Notes under the pieces: model-generated
Told to the model about the DNA's origin: nothing
The model's input: the letters and a program-made list of their open reading frames with translations, nothing else
Databases searched by the model: none
Assembly (NCBI GenBank): GCA_032622095.1
Contig: CP136067.1
Span: 196,130,052 to 196,194,051 of the forward strand
DNA from: Siphonodentalium dalli
Taxonomy: Eukaryota > Mollusca > Scaphopoda > Gadilida > Siphonodentaliidae
Direction: 5' to 3'
DNA: 64,000 bases
Program-made: the position numbers and the translations under genes
Part shown: positions 42,211-53,558 of the stretch, in pieces
Layout of the letters: each line of letters starts with the position of its first letter
Numbering within the stretch: position 1 is the first letter of the stretch

Positions 42211-44622
42211 CTTCGGTGATAAAATAATATCTACAGGCTCTGTCGAAACACCATCATCCATAACTTTCCGCTTGCAGTAAAAATATGAAAATCCTGTTTT
42301 TTCTTGAGTATATGTGTATATGGTATTGTTTCTGGCTCTAAAACCTCGATTTGTGGATGATTCCGATAGTCCCGTCCTGATAACCCTTCGAAATTTACTC
42401 ATGGGTGCTGTAACTCTTCTTTTCGTTACCCCTTTGGAACTAAATTTATATTCATTCTTAGTTCTATTTATAAATTTCTTCTTCTTCTTCTTTAAGCCCA
42501 TAGCTTTTCTTAGTAAAATATCTCCCACTATTTGCATGCTGGAGGGTTTGATATTTATGGATTTTCTAACAATATACGTCTTACTACACAACCCTATGAT
42601 TTCATCTCCTTGAAATTCTAATTTAAAAAGTCCTGGCTTCCTTTTGTCAAATTTCGAATGTTTTTCGCAACAAGTTCTTGGGAACCAACACATATCCTCT
42701 CCAACAATTTGTTTTTCATTATCGTTGCAATGATTTTTTAATCCATTCTCATAAGATTTCATCATTGTCGGTTTGATGACGTCACTCAAGCTATTTCCTG
42801 TTATAGCTATGTATGCTGAGTCAGTGTCCATTTCACAATATTGAAAATCAGACCTGTCAAGATATTTATCTAAACATTCGTAGTAAAAATTTAACATGTG
42901 CAGTTTCGCATATTGTAGAATAAAATAGCCCAATTGGATCGGAAGATCGAGTTTAATACGACGTTTGTTCATTTCAATTTCGTAAAAAGAGTCTTCTTCG
43001 TCCAAACACTCCAGTTTACGAAATAATGGGTCGTTTATTTTCAAGCACGTCTCATGTTCACCTTGAATGTACTTGATATCCCGGTGCGTCATTTTATTCA
43101 TAATTAATGACCCATAGCCAGAATTCCCGATTACTTTCATCGTATCTGCAATTATTTGCTTGTTAGGATCTCTATCACCAGCTCTCCTAGCGTTACTAAC
43201 TTCATCCACGAATGATTGAAAACAGTAGTCAGATTGGTATTCAATCACCTGATAGATTTTTGTAACTATCATACCGTGATTCAAATACCACTTTAAAAGC
43301 GGTGTGGCTATTAATATTTGTTCCGCTTTCATTCCACCAACTAGAAGACGTCGCGGTTTAGTTGACATCCCTCGTTCCCTGACATGGTTTTGCATATGTT
43401 GGCCGATTGCTTCGAATGGGACTTCTGTCGTGCAAAATATCGGGGACATTTCTTGGAAATATTCATATTTATCTTCTGGGACGTGAATATCAATTTCACA
43501 CATTCCGAACAAAGTCTCACCCAACACAGCTCTTAATATTTGCTCTTCGTTCGTCTTCCCTCTGTGCCTGCGGTAGAATTGAGGTCTCTTTGAGTTGATA
43601 AATTCGTATATAGCCGGGTGCTCTCTACAGTACTTTTTAAAGTCACACTCCCACATAGTTTCCACTTTATATCCTCGTTTCTGCAAGTATTCCATCTTTT
43701 CAACCGTTCGCTTATACGTATCATCTCGCCTTTTCAACCATTTCTCATTTTTTATGTCTTTCGTTAGTTCGCAAGTATGCGCATGCGTGTAGCATCCATT
43801 AAATTCGATCACAGTTGGTTGATTTTGATTCGCCACGAAACCATCAACCGGATATTTACCGATCCTAACTTCATATCCCTGATTTAACTTATGGTGGATT
43901 GAGATTTTGTTAGTTTTTGCTATCCAGTCCATATAATAATAAGCAGACATGTATTTATCACGAACTTCCGGTTTGAAATCGTTGTTGGATATTCTGCGTA
44001 TGTACGGACCAGTTGGTAATAGTTTTTCGAAGCAGTGTAGATACAACGCATTCGCATCGAATCCTAGAATAGACTTGCATAGTTTATCACCTCTAATTCT
44101 TGTTTTGTTTGCTTGCTGAAATCTATGATAGATGATTGAAGGGCCCCCTATAACGTTTCTCTTCACAGTTTCATATAAATCAGTATCCTGAAAGCCGAAT
44201 AGTGCGAAATTTACATTCTTTTCTCTCGCCGCTGAAAACAGAAGCTGTCTCGATATTCCAGGAACTGAAATTGCAGTCTTTAAAACATCTATGTTCTTTT
44301 TGAAGTAGAATGATTGCAGTCGCTCAACAGCAGTCACGAAGGGTTTTACATCTAAATTGTTGTACCACACTAGATAGTCCTTGAATAATATCATATTATT
44401 CTCATTCCATACTGTGACGCACTGTTCATATTCTTCCGTAGAAATATTACAATCAGTCATGTGATTATAAAATGATTCATGCGGTGGTAATGTGGTGGCA
44501 AATAATTTCGACTCATCGTCAAACCATTCGTATGGGAACTTCCCCTTATTTTCAGTCACGTCATACGCCTTCAGAAATTTTGAATATGATGAACCCTGCG
44601 CTAAGAAGTGTGATATATCCAT
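42208..44622 (-). pseudogene. Polinton DNA polymerase B, catalytic segment
   Basis: About 804 open codons holding the polymerase domain. Motif A region reads SILGFDANALYLHC, motif B is ADTMKVIGNSGYG, motif C is YCEMDTDSAYIA, and LCSKTYIV supplies the KxY-like motif; the catalytic residues are thus present. The family is protein-primed PolB of Polintons, which copies the element by strand displacement. A run of six Lys (KKKKKK) lies near the C-terminus. This segment is in a frame one base on from the preceding segment; the frame continues upstream of its first Met to about 44665, so the break lies between about 44660 and 44690. Called broken because of that; intron or assembly error are alternatives. 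Confidence 0.8.
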
Positions 44623-45643
44623 AAATTTTAAATTTTCTGAGGCGATACATAAGTATGAATTCAGTGCAGTGTAAATTCAAATGTTTAGCCACATATTTCT
44701 TTATCAGATTAAGGTCATAATTACTCGAATTGAATCCGAGTATCGGTGTTTGTTTTATATAGGAATTAAATTGTCCATATAATCTCGATAGTGGCGTAAT
44801 TTTATCCTCTTCATCATCATCATCATCATCATCATCATCGGCTTCTTCTTCTTCTAGCTTATTTTTGATATCTTCTATCACCGACTCCCATTTAGCTATA
44901 GCCAATATTTCCACTGAAACTGCAATTTCACGCATTTTATTTATCATTTTTGAAATTAATGTATCCACATCAGACTCGACTATACATATGGCTTCTTCGT
45001 GACCGTCCACGTTACTGCAAATTGAAACACTTATCGGTATGTGTTTCTGGATCCAATTGAGGGAATCTGTCACTCTATCATCAATTCGTTCAATAAGTGC
45101 TTCAAAATCGTAACATATAAACCAGGGAAATGTTCTGTCATTTTCGGAAACATAGATTCCATGTTCTTCTAACTTTTGGAATATATTTTGCATAGGTTTG
45201 TAAAAACCTCCCGGATATATATACTTGGTCTTTTCGGAACATGTTTTTTGATGACGATGCGCGTTAAACGCCTTGTTAAAATGTTGATCACACGTTTTAC
45301 ATTGGAATTTGAATGCATATTTCGAAAAATCTCGAATATACATCATGTGATTCTGATATATATTCACGTACAACGTAGTGTCATGCAGTCTTCTGGATTT
45401 GTATATGGAAACTGCATTTCCATTTTCCCCTAGATCGTACGCTTCCACGTTTATTTTGAATAAACTCTCCATTTCGGGAATTTCTTCCGCTAACACTCCT
45501 TTAAATATTTTTGATGGTTTGTACTTCATCCATTCGGCGTGTAATATTTTGGTCATTACTTCCAGACTTCCAATTTCACATCCTTTGTGTAATGCCACGC
45601 ATCTAAAGGCACATAAATTATCTCTGTATGGTTTCATGTTCAT
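44561..45643 (-). pseudogene. Polinton DNA polymerase B, exonuclease segment
   Basis: Middle segment, 360 open codons. NLCAFRCVALHKG opens the conserved part, a Cys/His stretch (CKTCDQHFNKAFNAHRHQ) is a further zinc finger, and FICYDFEALI supplies the D-x-E of 3'-5' exonuclease motif I; NSSNYDLNLI is motif II. A GAT-repeat encodes a run of about nine Asp (44811-44850). After about 44690 the frame reads non-homologous residues, and the next segment continues one base on. Text around that break seems shorter than usual for the family, which points to a small deletion. Confidence 0.75.
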
Positions 45644-46721
45644 TCTTAATTAGTAGATATATACTCTCTTTTCTTAAATGGTCAGGAATGTTCGTTATCA
45701 TACCGATAGGGTATGATGTATCGAAAACATGAATATTCAAGTTAGTCAACAACACTGGAATCCATTTTGTATCCGGTCTGTTCTTCAAAATTTCTGAAGT
45801 TATATCTAGTTGCTCCAATTTAGATTTTATTTTCACTAAATCACTCCTTCTGGACACGTAAACCGGAAGTTCGAAAACTGCATTGTTGTAATACGGTATG
45901 TAATATCTGTAGCGATCATTTTCTCGATTTTTCATAATAAATCCAAACATTAAATTGAATTTGAAGGAATGTTGTCTGTCTTCATATATTTCTTCTATCT
46001 TTCCAATAATATAATCTATAGTTACTTCGTTCGATATTGGAAAATTATATGTGGTTTCGATCGGTCCTTTTCTGTGGCCTTCTAAAATGATGCCGCTGTT
46101 AGCTTCATAAACTGTTTTCAATTTAACGTCTATAGAGGAGTCCTGATTTATCCAAGGTGCTTCATTATCTCCCCACGGTGTTTTCTGTAAACTTCCACCA
46201 GTTTGAAAATGTTCAATTCTTCTATGTAGATATAACTCATGCTTGTCAGGGAAAATTCCATTACAGAAGCGACATGAATATTCCTTTGAAACTTCCATCA
46301 CTTCTTCAACTTGATGTGTTATCATATGTGCTTGCAGACCGCGCTTTGTAACGCATTTCTTATTACACGTTACACAAACATGACCACCTTCTTCGCATGA
46401 ATTTTCGTGTCTACGTCGATTGAAATCATTGTTGAATGTTTTTGGACAGCTATTACATTTGACTCTTTCGTGTCGTTCTTTCACATGCTGACGTAGCTTA
46501 TCTCTACCCATTACTTTCTGGTTGCACTCATGACATTGCAATTCCTCGCACATCTTCTCATGTTTCTGCATATTGATCTTACTCTCGAATTCTTTAGTGC
46601 ATTTGCTACAAACAAACACAACGTTTTGATGCACGCTCTTAATATGCCTGTTCAGATTTTTCTTATCCTTGTAACGCTTCTCACACTGGTGGCAACTGAA
46701 TAGCTGTTCTCTATCACCAAC
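45618..46721 (-). pseudogene. Polinton DNA polymerase B, zinc-finger N-terminal segment
   Basis: Starts in phase 0 after the acceptor TTTGTTACAG. It encodes a row of C2H2-type fingers: CHQCEKRY...H..H, CSKCTKEF, CHECNQKV, CNSCPKTF, CVTCNKKC and CRFCNGIF, then a conserved N-terminal polymerase region ending in KWIPVLLTNLNIHVFD. N-terminal fingers are known in some Polinton polymerases and may bind element ends or the template. The frame stops at 45618 and the next segment starts one base on, within 45618-45643. Confidence 0.75.
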
Positions 46722-46807
46722 CTGTAACAAATGTTTCATTCTTAATTTATATAAAAAACACAATTATGGTTGTTTAAAACTCCAAGTCTAAATAGTCACA
46801 TACTTAC

Positions 46808-46921
46808 GGATAGGTTGCTTCCACATATCAGTCCAATTATACCCGTATGTAATTCTTTATGGTTTATTTCATCTTCATTTGATTCAAATACATAATCACA
46901 TTCATTACATTTATTCGCCAT
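46808..46921 (-). CDS. Polinton DNA polymerase B, first exon
   Basis: A 38-codon exon from the ATG at 46921, with a C2H2 finger (CNECDYVFESNEDEINHKEL, then H). It ends at 46808 before the donor GTAAGT. The 86-nt intron (46722-46807) ends in TTACAG, and the join is phase 0, so the finger row continues in the next segment. The short intron with perfect borders says the polymerase transcript is nuclear and spliced. Confidence 0.75.
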
Positions 46922-47000
46922 CTTAAATATTATAGCCCTCCGACAGAACTAATGCTGAATATTCACATTCCCGACCTCCCTTGATATAATCGTTGACTCG

Positions 47001-47410
47001 AGCAAATTCTTATATATCTGTCATTCAATTATAGATAAACCATTCGTCAATCACCCGATTCATTTTTTGTATACTCTATCCATTGAATAATTAGACCTCC
47101 CGCTAGATAAATCACTGACCCGATCTCACTCGAAACAGTTTCAATGATCCCATTCATTCTTGTATACTCTATCAATTACAACCAATTCAACACACTCATT
47201 AAATTCAATGACCCGATTCATTCTTCTATCTTTCCCTTTAAAACCTTCATCAATAGCATCCATTTAAATTCAATTGTTGTCCCTTTAAACCCATTGTCTA
47301 CCTTTAAATTTAAATACCCCCTTAACAACACAACATAGCAACGTGTTATGTAAACATTGGCTCTTCGGCTCTTCCTCGCTTGGGGGTGAGACAGCTCAGT
47401 ATATACTACT
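47001..47410 (-). repeat. Polinton right terminal inverted repeat
   Basis: Reverse complement of 28734-29143, ending ...GCTCAGTATATACTACT. The target duplication TATGTC follows at 47411-47416. Confidence 0.95.
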
Positions 47411-47416
47411 TATGTC

Positions 47417-47658
47417 CTAGGAACAGGGGAATTTTTCATCGGGTCAGTCTTTGAGGGACAGGTACCATGAATTAATAGCTATCGACTTGAAATTTGCTAT
47501 GTGAATGTATCTTGCCCCGGATACGAATTTTATCGGGTCGCCGAGCCCGTGTGACGCCAGCTTCGCGCATGCGCAGACCAGATCTCGGAAACGGGTGGAG
47601 CTATCGACTTGAAATTTGGTTTTTGAATAGCCCGGACAACGTCGGGCTCATCGGCTAG
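47417..47658 (+). mobile_element. Helitron 3' part with hairpin and CTAG end
   Basis: The end reads AGCCCGGACAACGTCGGGCT (an 8-bp stem with one bulge, 47629-47648), then TCATCGG and CTAG (47655-47658) before a host T. A hairpin about 6-12 bases before CTRR is the Helitron 3' hallmark. Matches the 5' part at 28352-28733. Confidence 0.7.
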
Positions 47659-48326
47659 TACTATATATAAAGACGAACATAAATTCATGGCATAATCAGG
47701 GATAATCATTGTTTTTATGTTCTCGTTGTATATTCGGTAGTTTAATTAAGTGTATGTCATGTCATTCGTTCTCTTATTCCATATTCATTGTAGTATTACT
47801 TTGTTATTCCAGTCTATTTCCGTTGGTTGAATCCATGTTAATTTGTTCATAAATCCAGTTTCGTCTGATAGTTGTCGTTAAAACATTATCATGCAATAAA
47901 GATTTCTTTAATTATATTCTATTACTAACATTCATTGTTTACCCATGTTTATTGATAATGAATTGAATGTGTTATTCGGTCCAGGAACCTTCATTGTCAA
48001 ACAATTAATCTGGTCACGCATCAATTATATTCGCAATCCAAAACCAAAACATCGGGATACATGTAACGGATAAATACATTTTCAAACACCCTGACCCATC
48101 ATCAGTCAATAATCATAAAGTATGTTTAGGTACTCAAGTCCCAAAAACTAATTGGTCACATATATTAACTATAGCAGGTCATATAGTGAATTGTGAACAT
48201 AATATGGTTCCTGTGGCTGGATATTCATTTAGTTTGGTTATGTTTAACATTATATTTTACAAAATTTTATATAAACTGGATATTCCGTTTATTGAATACT
48301 TTTGCATACAAAAATGGTATATATAC
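47659..48326. other. gene-free spacer
   Basis: No gene recognised. Some weak peptide-like text (48000-48200) but no motif. Ends with the target duplication TATATAC (48320-48326). Confidence 0.4.
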
Positions 48327-48855
48327 CAGGGGGGGGGGGGTCGGAAAAAAAATTCAGGCACGTATGGCATTTTTTCCCTTTCGATCATTTTTTGTACCCA
48401 CCCACCCCCACCGCCAATTTTTTTTCCGTTTTCGGCAGTTTTTTCCGACCATTTTTTGACACCCACCCCCCCCCCCTTTTAACACTAAAACAGATTTGCG
48501 GGGGGAAATTCACTGTAAACATCTGTATATGAATTTCTGTGCATACTATTTATCATGGATGTTAACATGGACATGTAAATAGGAATGAGTCATTTTGAGG
48601 TCATTCGGCCAAAACAACATGGCTGCCAGTGGCCATCTTGGATTTCAAAATTTGCAACAAAATACAACACGATAACTGCCTGCAGTCAGTTTACCAGTTA
48701 GAATTACATTATTTCTGTCATTCAAAGTGGTTTTGAAGCCCAACTCATTGCCAAAACACTAAAAAACAAGCAGGAAATTTTTTTTTTAGTTGCGGAAAAA
48801 ATTGCTTGTTGGCATACGTGCCGGAAATTTTTTTCTTCACCCCCCCCCCCTCCTG
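48327..48855 (-). mobile_element. MITE, CAGG termini, 7-bp TSD (copy 2)
   Basis: 529 bp, reverse orientation of the element at 21366-21931, with high similarity throughout (for example CTGCCTGCAGTCAGTTTACC). Ends CAGGGGG and CCTG are flanked by TATATAC at 48320-48326 and 48856-48862, confirming the 7-bp duplication. Confidence 0.85.
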
Positions 48856-51238
48856 TATATACAAGGAAAAAAACTAACTTAAAGTTGAATATAAGAAAAA
48901 ATTACAACAAAAAGAGGCTTGTTGTGTCGTCTAAGAGGGGGGGGGGGTATAAAAAAGAAATTCCGTATATAGGTCCGGGGTGGGTGGGTGGTCCAGAGGC
49001 GGAAAAAATGGTGCTTGTAATTTTTTTCTATATAGCTATTATAGCAGCTATAGTGACTCTTTAGCCTCAGATTTAGTAACATTCTGGATTTCACAGGATC
49101 CCGGACCACTTCACAGTGGACCAGCGTAATAGCGTTCAGGAAACTTATTATCAGTGGAAGAAATATTTAGTAACACAATTAATATATATATAATTACCCA
49201 GTTGTATTACTTGAATAAAAGTAATAAAACATAAACACTATCACAAATTGGATACTACATGGTGAATACTCAATGATGACTATATATCATTAACATGATT
49301 GTTGCATAACATGAAATTGAAAAGGGGATCTCATAAATTTCTAATGTCTGAAATACTGTGTTGTCCTGGCATGTAATCAAATTCATTCCTTCTGGTTATT
49401 TCTCATCTTGAATGATTGCAAGTAATGTTAATTTGCAACAATTATCCAAATAAAACTGAATTGGTCATGATGCATGACCGTTAACTGTTTACTGCTCAGA
49501 CAATCCCAACTGAAGGTGGTGCTATTCTCATTGAATTTCCGAACTTCATCTTGGAGCTTTACTGCTCAACAAGACTAAACTAAAATACTAATTGTATACT
49601 GCTATCACTTACAAATAGATGAACTGAAATAAAGTGATGCATTCAGATGCATTAAGAAATGACATTCAATTCTTCATTCTGGTCTATCACCATACCAAAC
49701 CACATCAAAATTCGACAACCGACACTTAACTTATATTGCAAAAGCTTTGTACGGATTGAATTTCATGAAGTCGAACAGGGCCCATAACTCTGGTAGACAT
49801 TAATAGTCACAACCCGTGATATTATGCATATTCGTTCCCTATTTCTGGTCCGTCACCATGCCATAGGGCATAAAAATATGACAACCGACTCTTGAGTTAT
49901 AATGCAAAATGATTGTACGGACGGACGGCTCGAGACGTCAAATATATACCCGCCGACTAATATTGGGCGGTATAATAACCATATATATATATGTGTATAC
50001 CTAACCAAAAACAATTCCTCTCCCCCACCCCACCCCGGTGGAGAAGACTTAAAAGAGTTCTTTGGTCATCCACAAATAATTGTGGAACCCCTTACCTGTT
50101 TACCACTATTTACACTGGTCAGTGTTCTCTGTCAGACACAACACACTCGATTTATTAAGGCTATAATGGGGTCTAGGGCGATTTGTGACATATAGTGTAC
50201 CTACACAATGCTTTATTATTGTTGTTAGATACTGAAAACACCAGGACACGTCTGGAAATACAGTTTATTTCTCGTTTTTTTTCTGAGCTGTGTTTACCAA
50301 TTAGTAAGACAGTTAACACAGTTATTGAAGAAAGGCTAAAAAAAACTCTGAAATTTTGATAAAAACATGAGAAAGAGGGGGTGGGTCCCTAAAATTTTGG
50401 AGGAAAAAAATAATTTTTGGGGTGGTGGGTCCCTCTGGTCGGAAAAAAAACTTTTTGGTGTGCAATTTTTTTCCAGACCCCCCCCCCCCCCCCCCTGGCT
50501 GGCTCAACCAATTTTCGTAGCTGGTTATCTAGCTAAGCCGGCTTAGTCACGACGTTCGTGGCTGACGAAATATGGCGGCTCAGTCGGCTGAGACGTTATC
50601 ATTCAGAGTATTTCGTTTCCGAAATTTTCCTAATACCCGGTTATAGACACCCGCTGGTTTTAGCGTTTGTTGTGAACCCGTAGAATTCCAGACCACGCGT
50701 GTTTTTTTGTTTTTTTTGGTGTTGGGCTTTTCCGTTATGCCGAGAATACACGAAGGACTCAGAAAATGACTGGCAGGGATGTACTATGTAGTTTCCCATC
50801 TATACAATCGGTATAAGTTACATTGCGACTTCTGTCGACTTCAGAGGGCTATCATCACTGGCATCTTGCGATATATGCATACATCATTGAATGCTGAATC
50901 CGATAGCATTGATATATAATATGTCAAACTATTTTCTATTACCTTAAATTCTACATGTTATGTGCATATATTGACAAATGTCAGCGAAATGAGACTGAGT
51001 CGTGTCGAAATAAACGATTTCGCCATCGGCAGTCACTGCATTTAATTAGTATATAAGAATGACGGTGTGTGTTGTCAATTTAGATATAACATTTGTAAAA
51101 ATAACTACTTTGAACAAGATTATTCTCCACTTCTATTCGATCACCTTACCGGAGTGTTTCACATCACTTTAAAAGTTTTTTCTTTTTATTAATTTCAGAA
51201 ACATTTGAATTTGAAACAAAAATTTAATAATACAACTT
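48856..51238. other. gene-free region with G/C tracts
   Basis: No gene. G run at 48937-48947; a stretch at 50375-50495 ends in 18 C and has the GGTGGGTCCCT, GGTCGGAAAAAAA style of the CAGG MITE ends, so it is probably a truncated relative. 51005-51170 resembles part of the duplicated unit in the Polinton at 34570-34760. Confidence 0.45.
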
Positions 51239-52642
51239 GAGTGCCACTGCGAGTTATCTCGTAGTACGCAACCTTCGCAGGTTGCCACTACGAGTTATCT
51301 CGTAGTGGTTTCCATGTCGTGTAACTGGCAAACGGAAGCAGTGGAATAGGTCGATACGCCACGAAAACCCGCCTCGGGACATCAGAACAGTGATTTTATC
51401 AAATAAATAGCGTGGCTCTCCTTGCATTGTTCAACAGAAGTGAGCACCATCAGCACATTTATTCTACTCAAAATGGTCTAGTTGTGAGTGAATGCAGCTG
51501 ACACTGTCTCACTTAGTGACCACCAGAGGCAGTCGTGTGTGGGCAATTGGACTGGGTGTTTGGTATTCAATAGACTGATAATGTGCACGTGGATATTCAC
51601 AATGTACAAACATGAGAAGGCAGTTTCGAGGAAATGGTTACATCGTTGTGTTTCAACACATTGAAACTTCGCACAACCACCCACACACGTCACACATGAC
51701 TGCCAAATATGTTCCCTCTCAATCACGTACGAATGGACGCATCCAATACAAGATAAGCCGATAATCCATGACGTTACGCTCGTTGATGCTACCATTATAT
51801 CATTATTAGGGAACACAGCAGTTGTTTTTTGGAATACACTGCGCGGCTCCATTTGGGGTCTAGGTATTGTATTATTTATAATTCAAGTAAAGCGTAACAA
51901 TTATTCCCCAAAGCTACATTGTACACAGTACCATCTTCCGTACGTGTTGGACAATGGAAAGCGTAACAATTACCGCACTCTAGACATCATGTAGTCCATC
52001 GAACTGTTCCACATATGTGTAAATGGTTTTGTGTAGCATAGAGGTTAATTAGGGTAAAACCTATTCCCAGACGGATAGATTATATGGAATCGTTACATGT
52101 AGCACACTCCTGAATGTACAGGGATCTATTTGGCTACTGTTGCAGTGTTACTTTAATTTTGTGCTGACAATTAATTCTTCCTACACTATTATTTTGGGCT
52201 GTACTTTAGAACCCTAGCATAGTCCTAAATCAGGCTAAATGGGAGATAACTTACAATGCCCAAAAGAACAGAAGATGCATGCTCGTAAAGATGCATGCTC
52301 GTAGTCATTACTGCATGGACGAAATAAACTCATCCTCACAGGAAACAAGTTCACCCGATTCCACGTCGGATTCAACGTCTGTAGCCATGCATGCTCATAT
52401 AAGTATAATTTGCTCCAGCGTGCATCAGCCATAATATAACTATATGACGAACTATAACCACCACAAAGACACACACCTCAATAAATATGCTTACCACCAA
52501 AATAACTTGTTTGGGTTACATTCTACTTCATATTTGTTGCTCAAACGTGTCCAATTGTGTCTACGAGATAACTCGTAGTTGGCACTGGTGGTGGGAATAC
52601 CCAAATTCCTTCCGCCATTGCCGGCTACGAGTTATCTCGTAG
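51239..52642. repeat. region bracketed by CTACGAGTTATCTCGTAG palindromes
   Basis: The 18-base palindrome CTACGAG-TTAT-CTCGTAG occurs at 51288-51305 and 52625-52642 and in complement at 52561-52578, with a one-base variant at 51248-51265. GAGTGCCACTGCGAG at 51239 pairs with the complement near 52585. The set may mark ends of a non-autonomous element of about 1.35 kb. A minus-strand open stretch inside (51478-51852, 124 codons) is not recognised. Confidence 0.5.
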
Positions 52643-53558
52643 TACTACCAATCGTCGTTTCTGTCATCTAAAGTCGCGACGTCATCCAATTCTTGCTTCA
52701 TTGAAGCCAAATTATGGTCTACTAGAGGTATCTATCTTGCCACGATTTGGCAAACTGGCGAGATTACTAATTGATTTCCGGCACTCAACGTGTTAAAGCT
52801 TCTTCCTGGTTCAACTCAAACAGTGGCGATATTGCGATTTATTCATTTATCAAAGTTTGGTTTATTTTAGCCTATAATTATACATGTATATGATGCATCA
52901 ACCAGAATGACCCTTTTTCCCTATAATAATATTGATATAAAAAGGTCATATAATTACTTATTATTTTATTCATTTGATTGTGATAGTTATTCCGTGAAAG
53001 ACGTATTAATTAGCCTGCCACACGTGAAGTAGTCTACTTTTGAGCCGATGTATACCGATTCGCCTCGGCAATATTCGGGGATCTTATAGCGAGGGAAGAA
53101 TTATAGTCTTGCGCTTCCATAAGTTCCATTAACTGTGAAGGCATACACTACTCACTAGTCCTAAAACTAATTGTGATATTCGGCAAGTGAAAGAAAGAAT
53201 TCAGCCAAATTGCCGATTTTGGAATCAAATGTTGACTATATGTAGGCGTTACCATTTATGTCACAATTCCAGTTTTAAAAGTCAATGTAGGCGTTACCAT
53301 TTCAAAACTCTGAAACATGCCTCGAAAATTGGTGACGGAAACCACCTGCGCGCGATAATCTTTACAACCGTTACATATATATCTCGGTATAGATGACTGT
53401 GAGCTAGCAAACAATGTTTTACAGCTCATAAGCAATGATTTGTTTAGTGGTTTATGAACATAGTTTGCAAAAACGATAAACACTCACTTCGAGTCGCACC
53501 GAGCAGCCGCCATTTTTTGGTGAAAAACTTTGTTTTATGACGTAGGTTCAAGACCCTG
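52643..53558. other. gene-free spacer
   Basis: No gene. The phrase ATGTAGGCGTTACCATTT is present twice (53240 and 53286). The text GACGTAGGTTCAAGACCCTGAA at 53540-53560 resembles the complement of sequence to the right of the inverted-repeat element near 27770. Confidence 0.4.

Larger units (their letters stand above)
28734..47410 (+). mobile_element. full-length Polinton/Maverick
   Basis: The element is 18,677 bp, bounded by AG...CT ends, 410-bp terminal inverted repeats and the 6-bp direct repeat TATGTC at 28728-28733 and 47411-47416. Gene content is diagnostic: protein-primed type DNA polymerase B, retroviral-type integrase, packaging ATPase, adenain-type protease, double-jelly-roll major capsid and a penton-like minor capsid protein. 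Six-base duplications and this gene set define Polintons, which are close to adintovirus-like animal dsDNA viruses. Capsid genes run on plus from 36.9 to 41.8 kb, the polymerase on minus from 46.9 to 42.2 kb. The left arm (29.1-32.0 kb) holds accessory genes. The polymerase has two frame breaks, so this copy may not be autonomous. Confidence 0.95.

Noticed and set aside
51478-51852. 124-codon minus-strand frame with several Cys
   Set aside because: No family motif, no splice or promoter signal that I could support, and it lies in a repeat-bracketed region.
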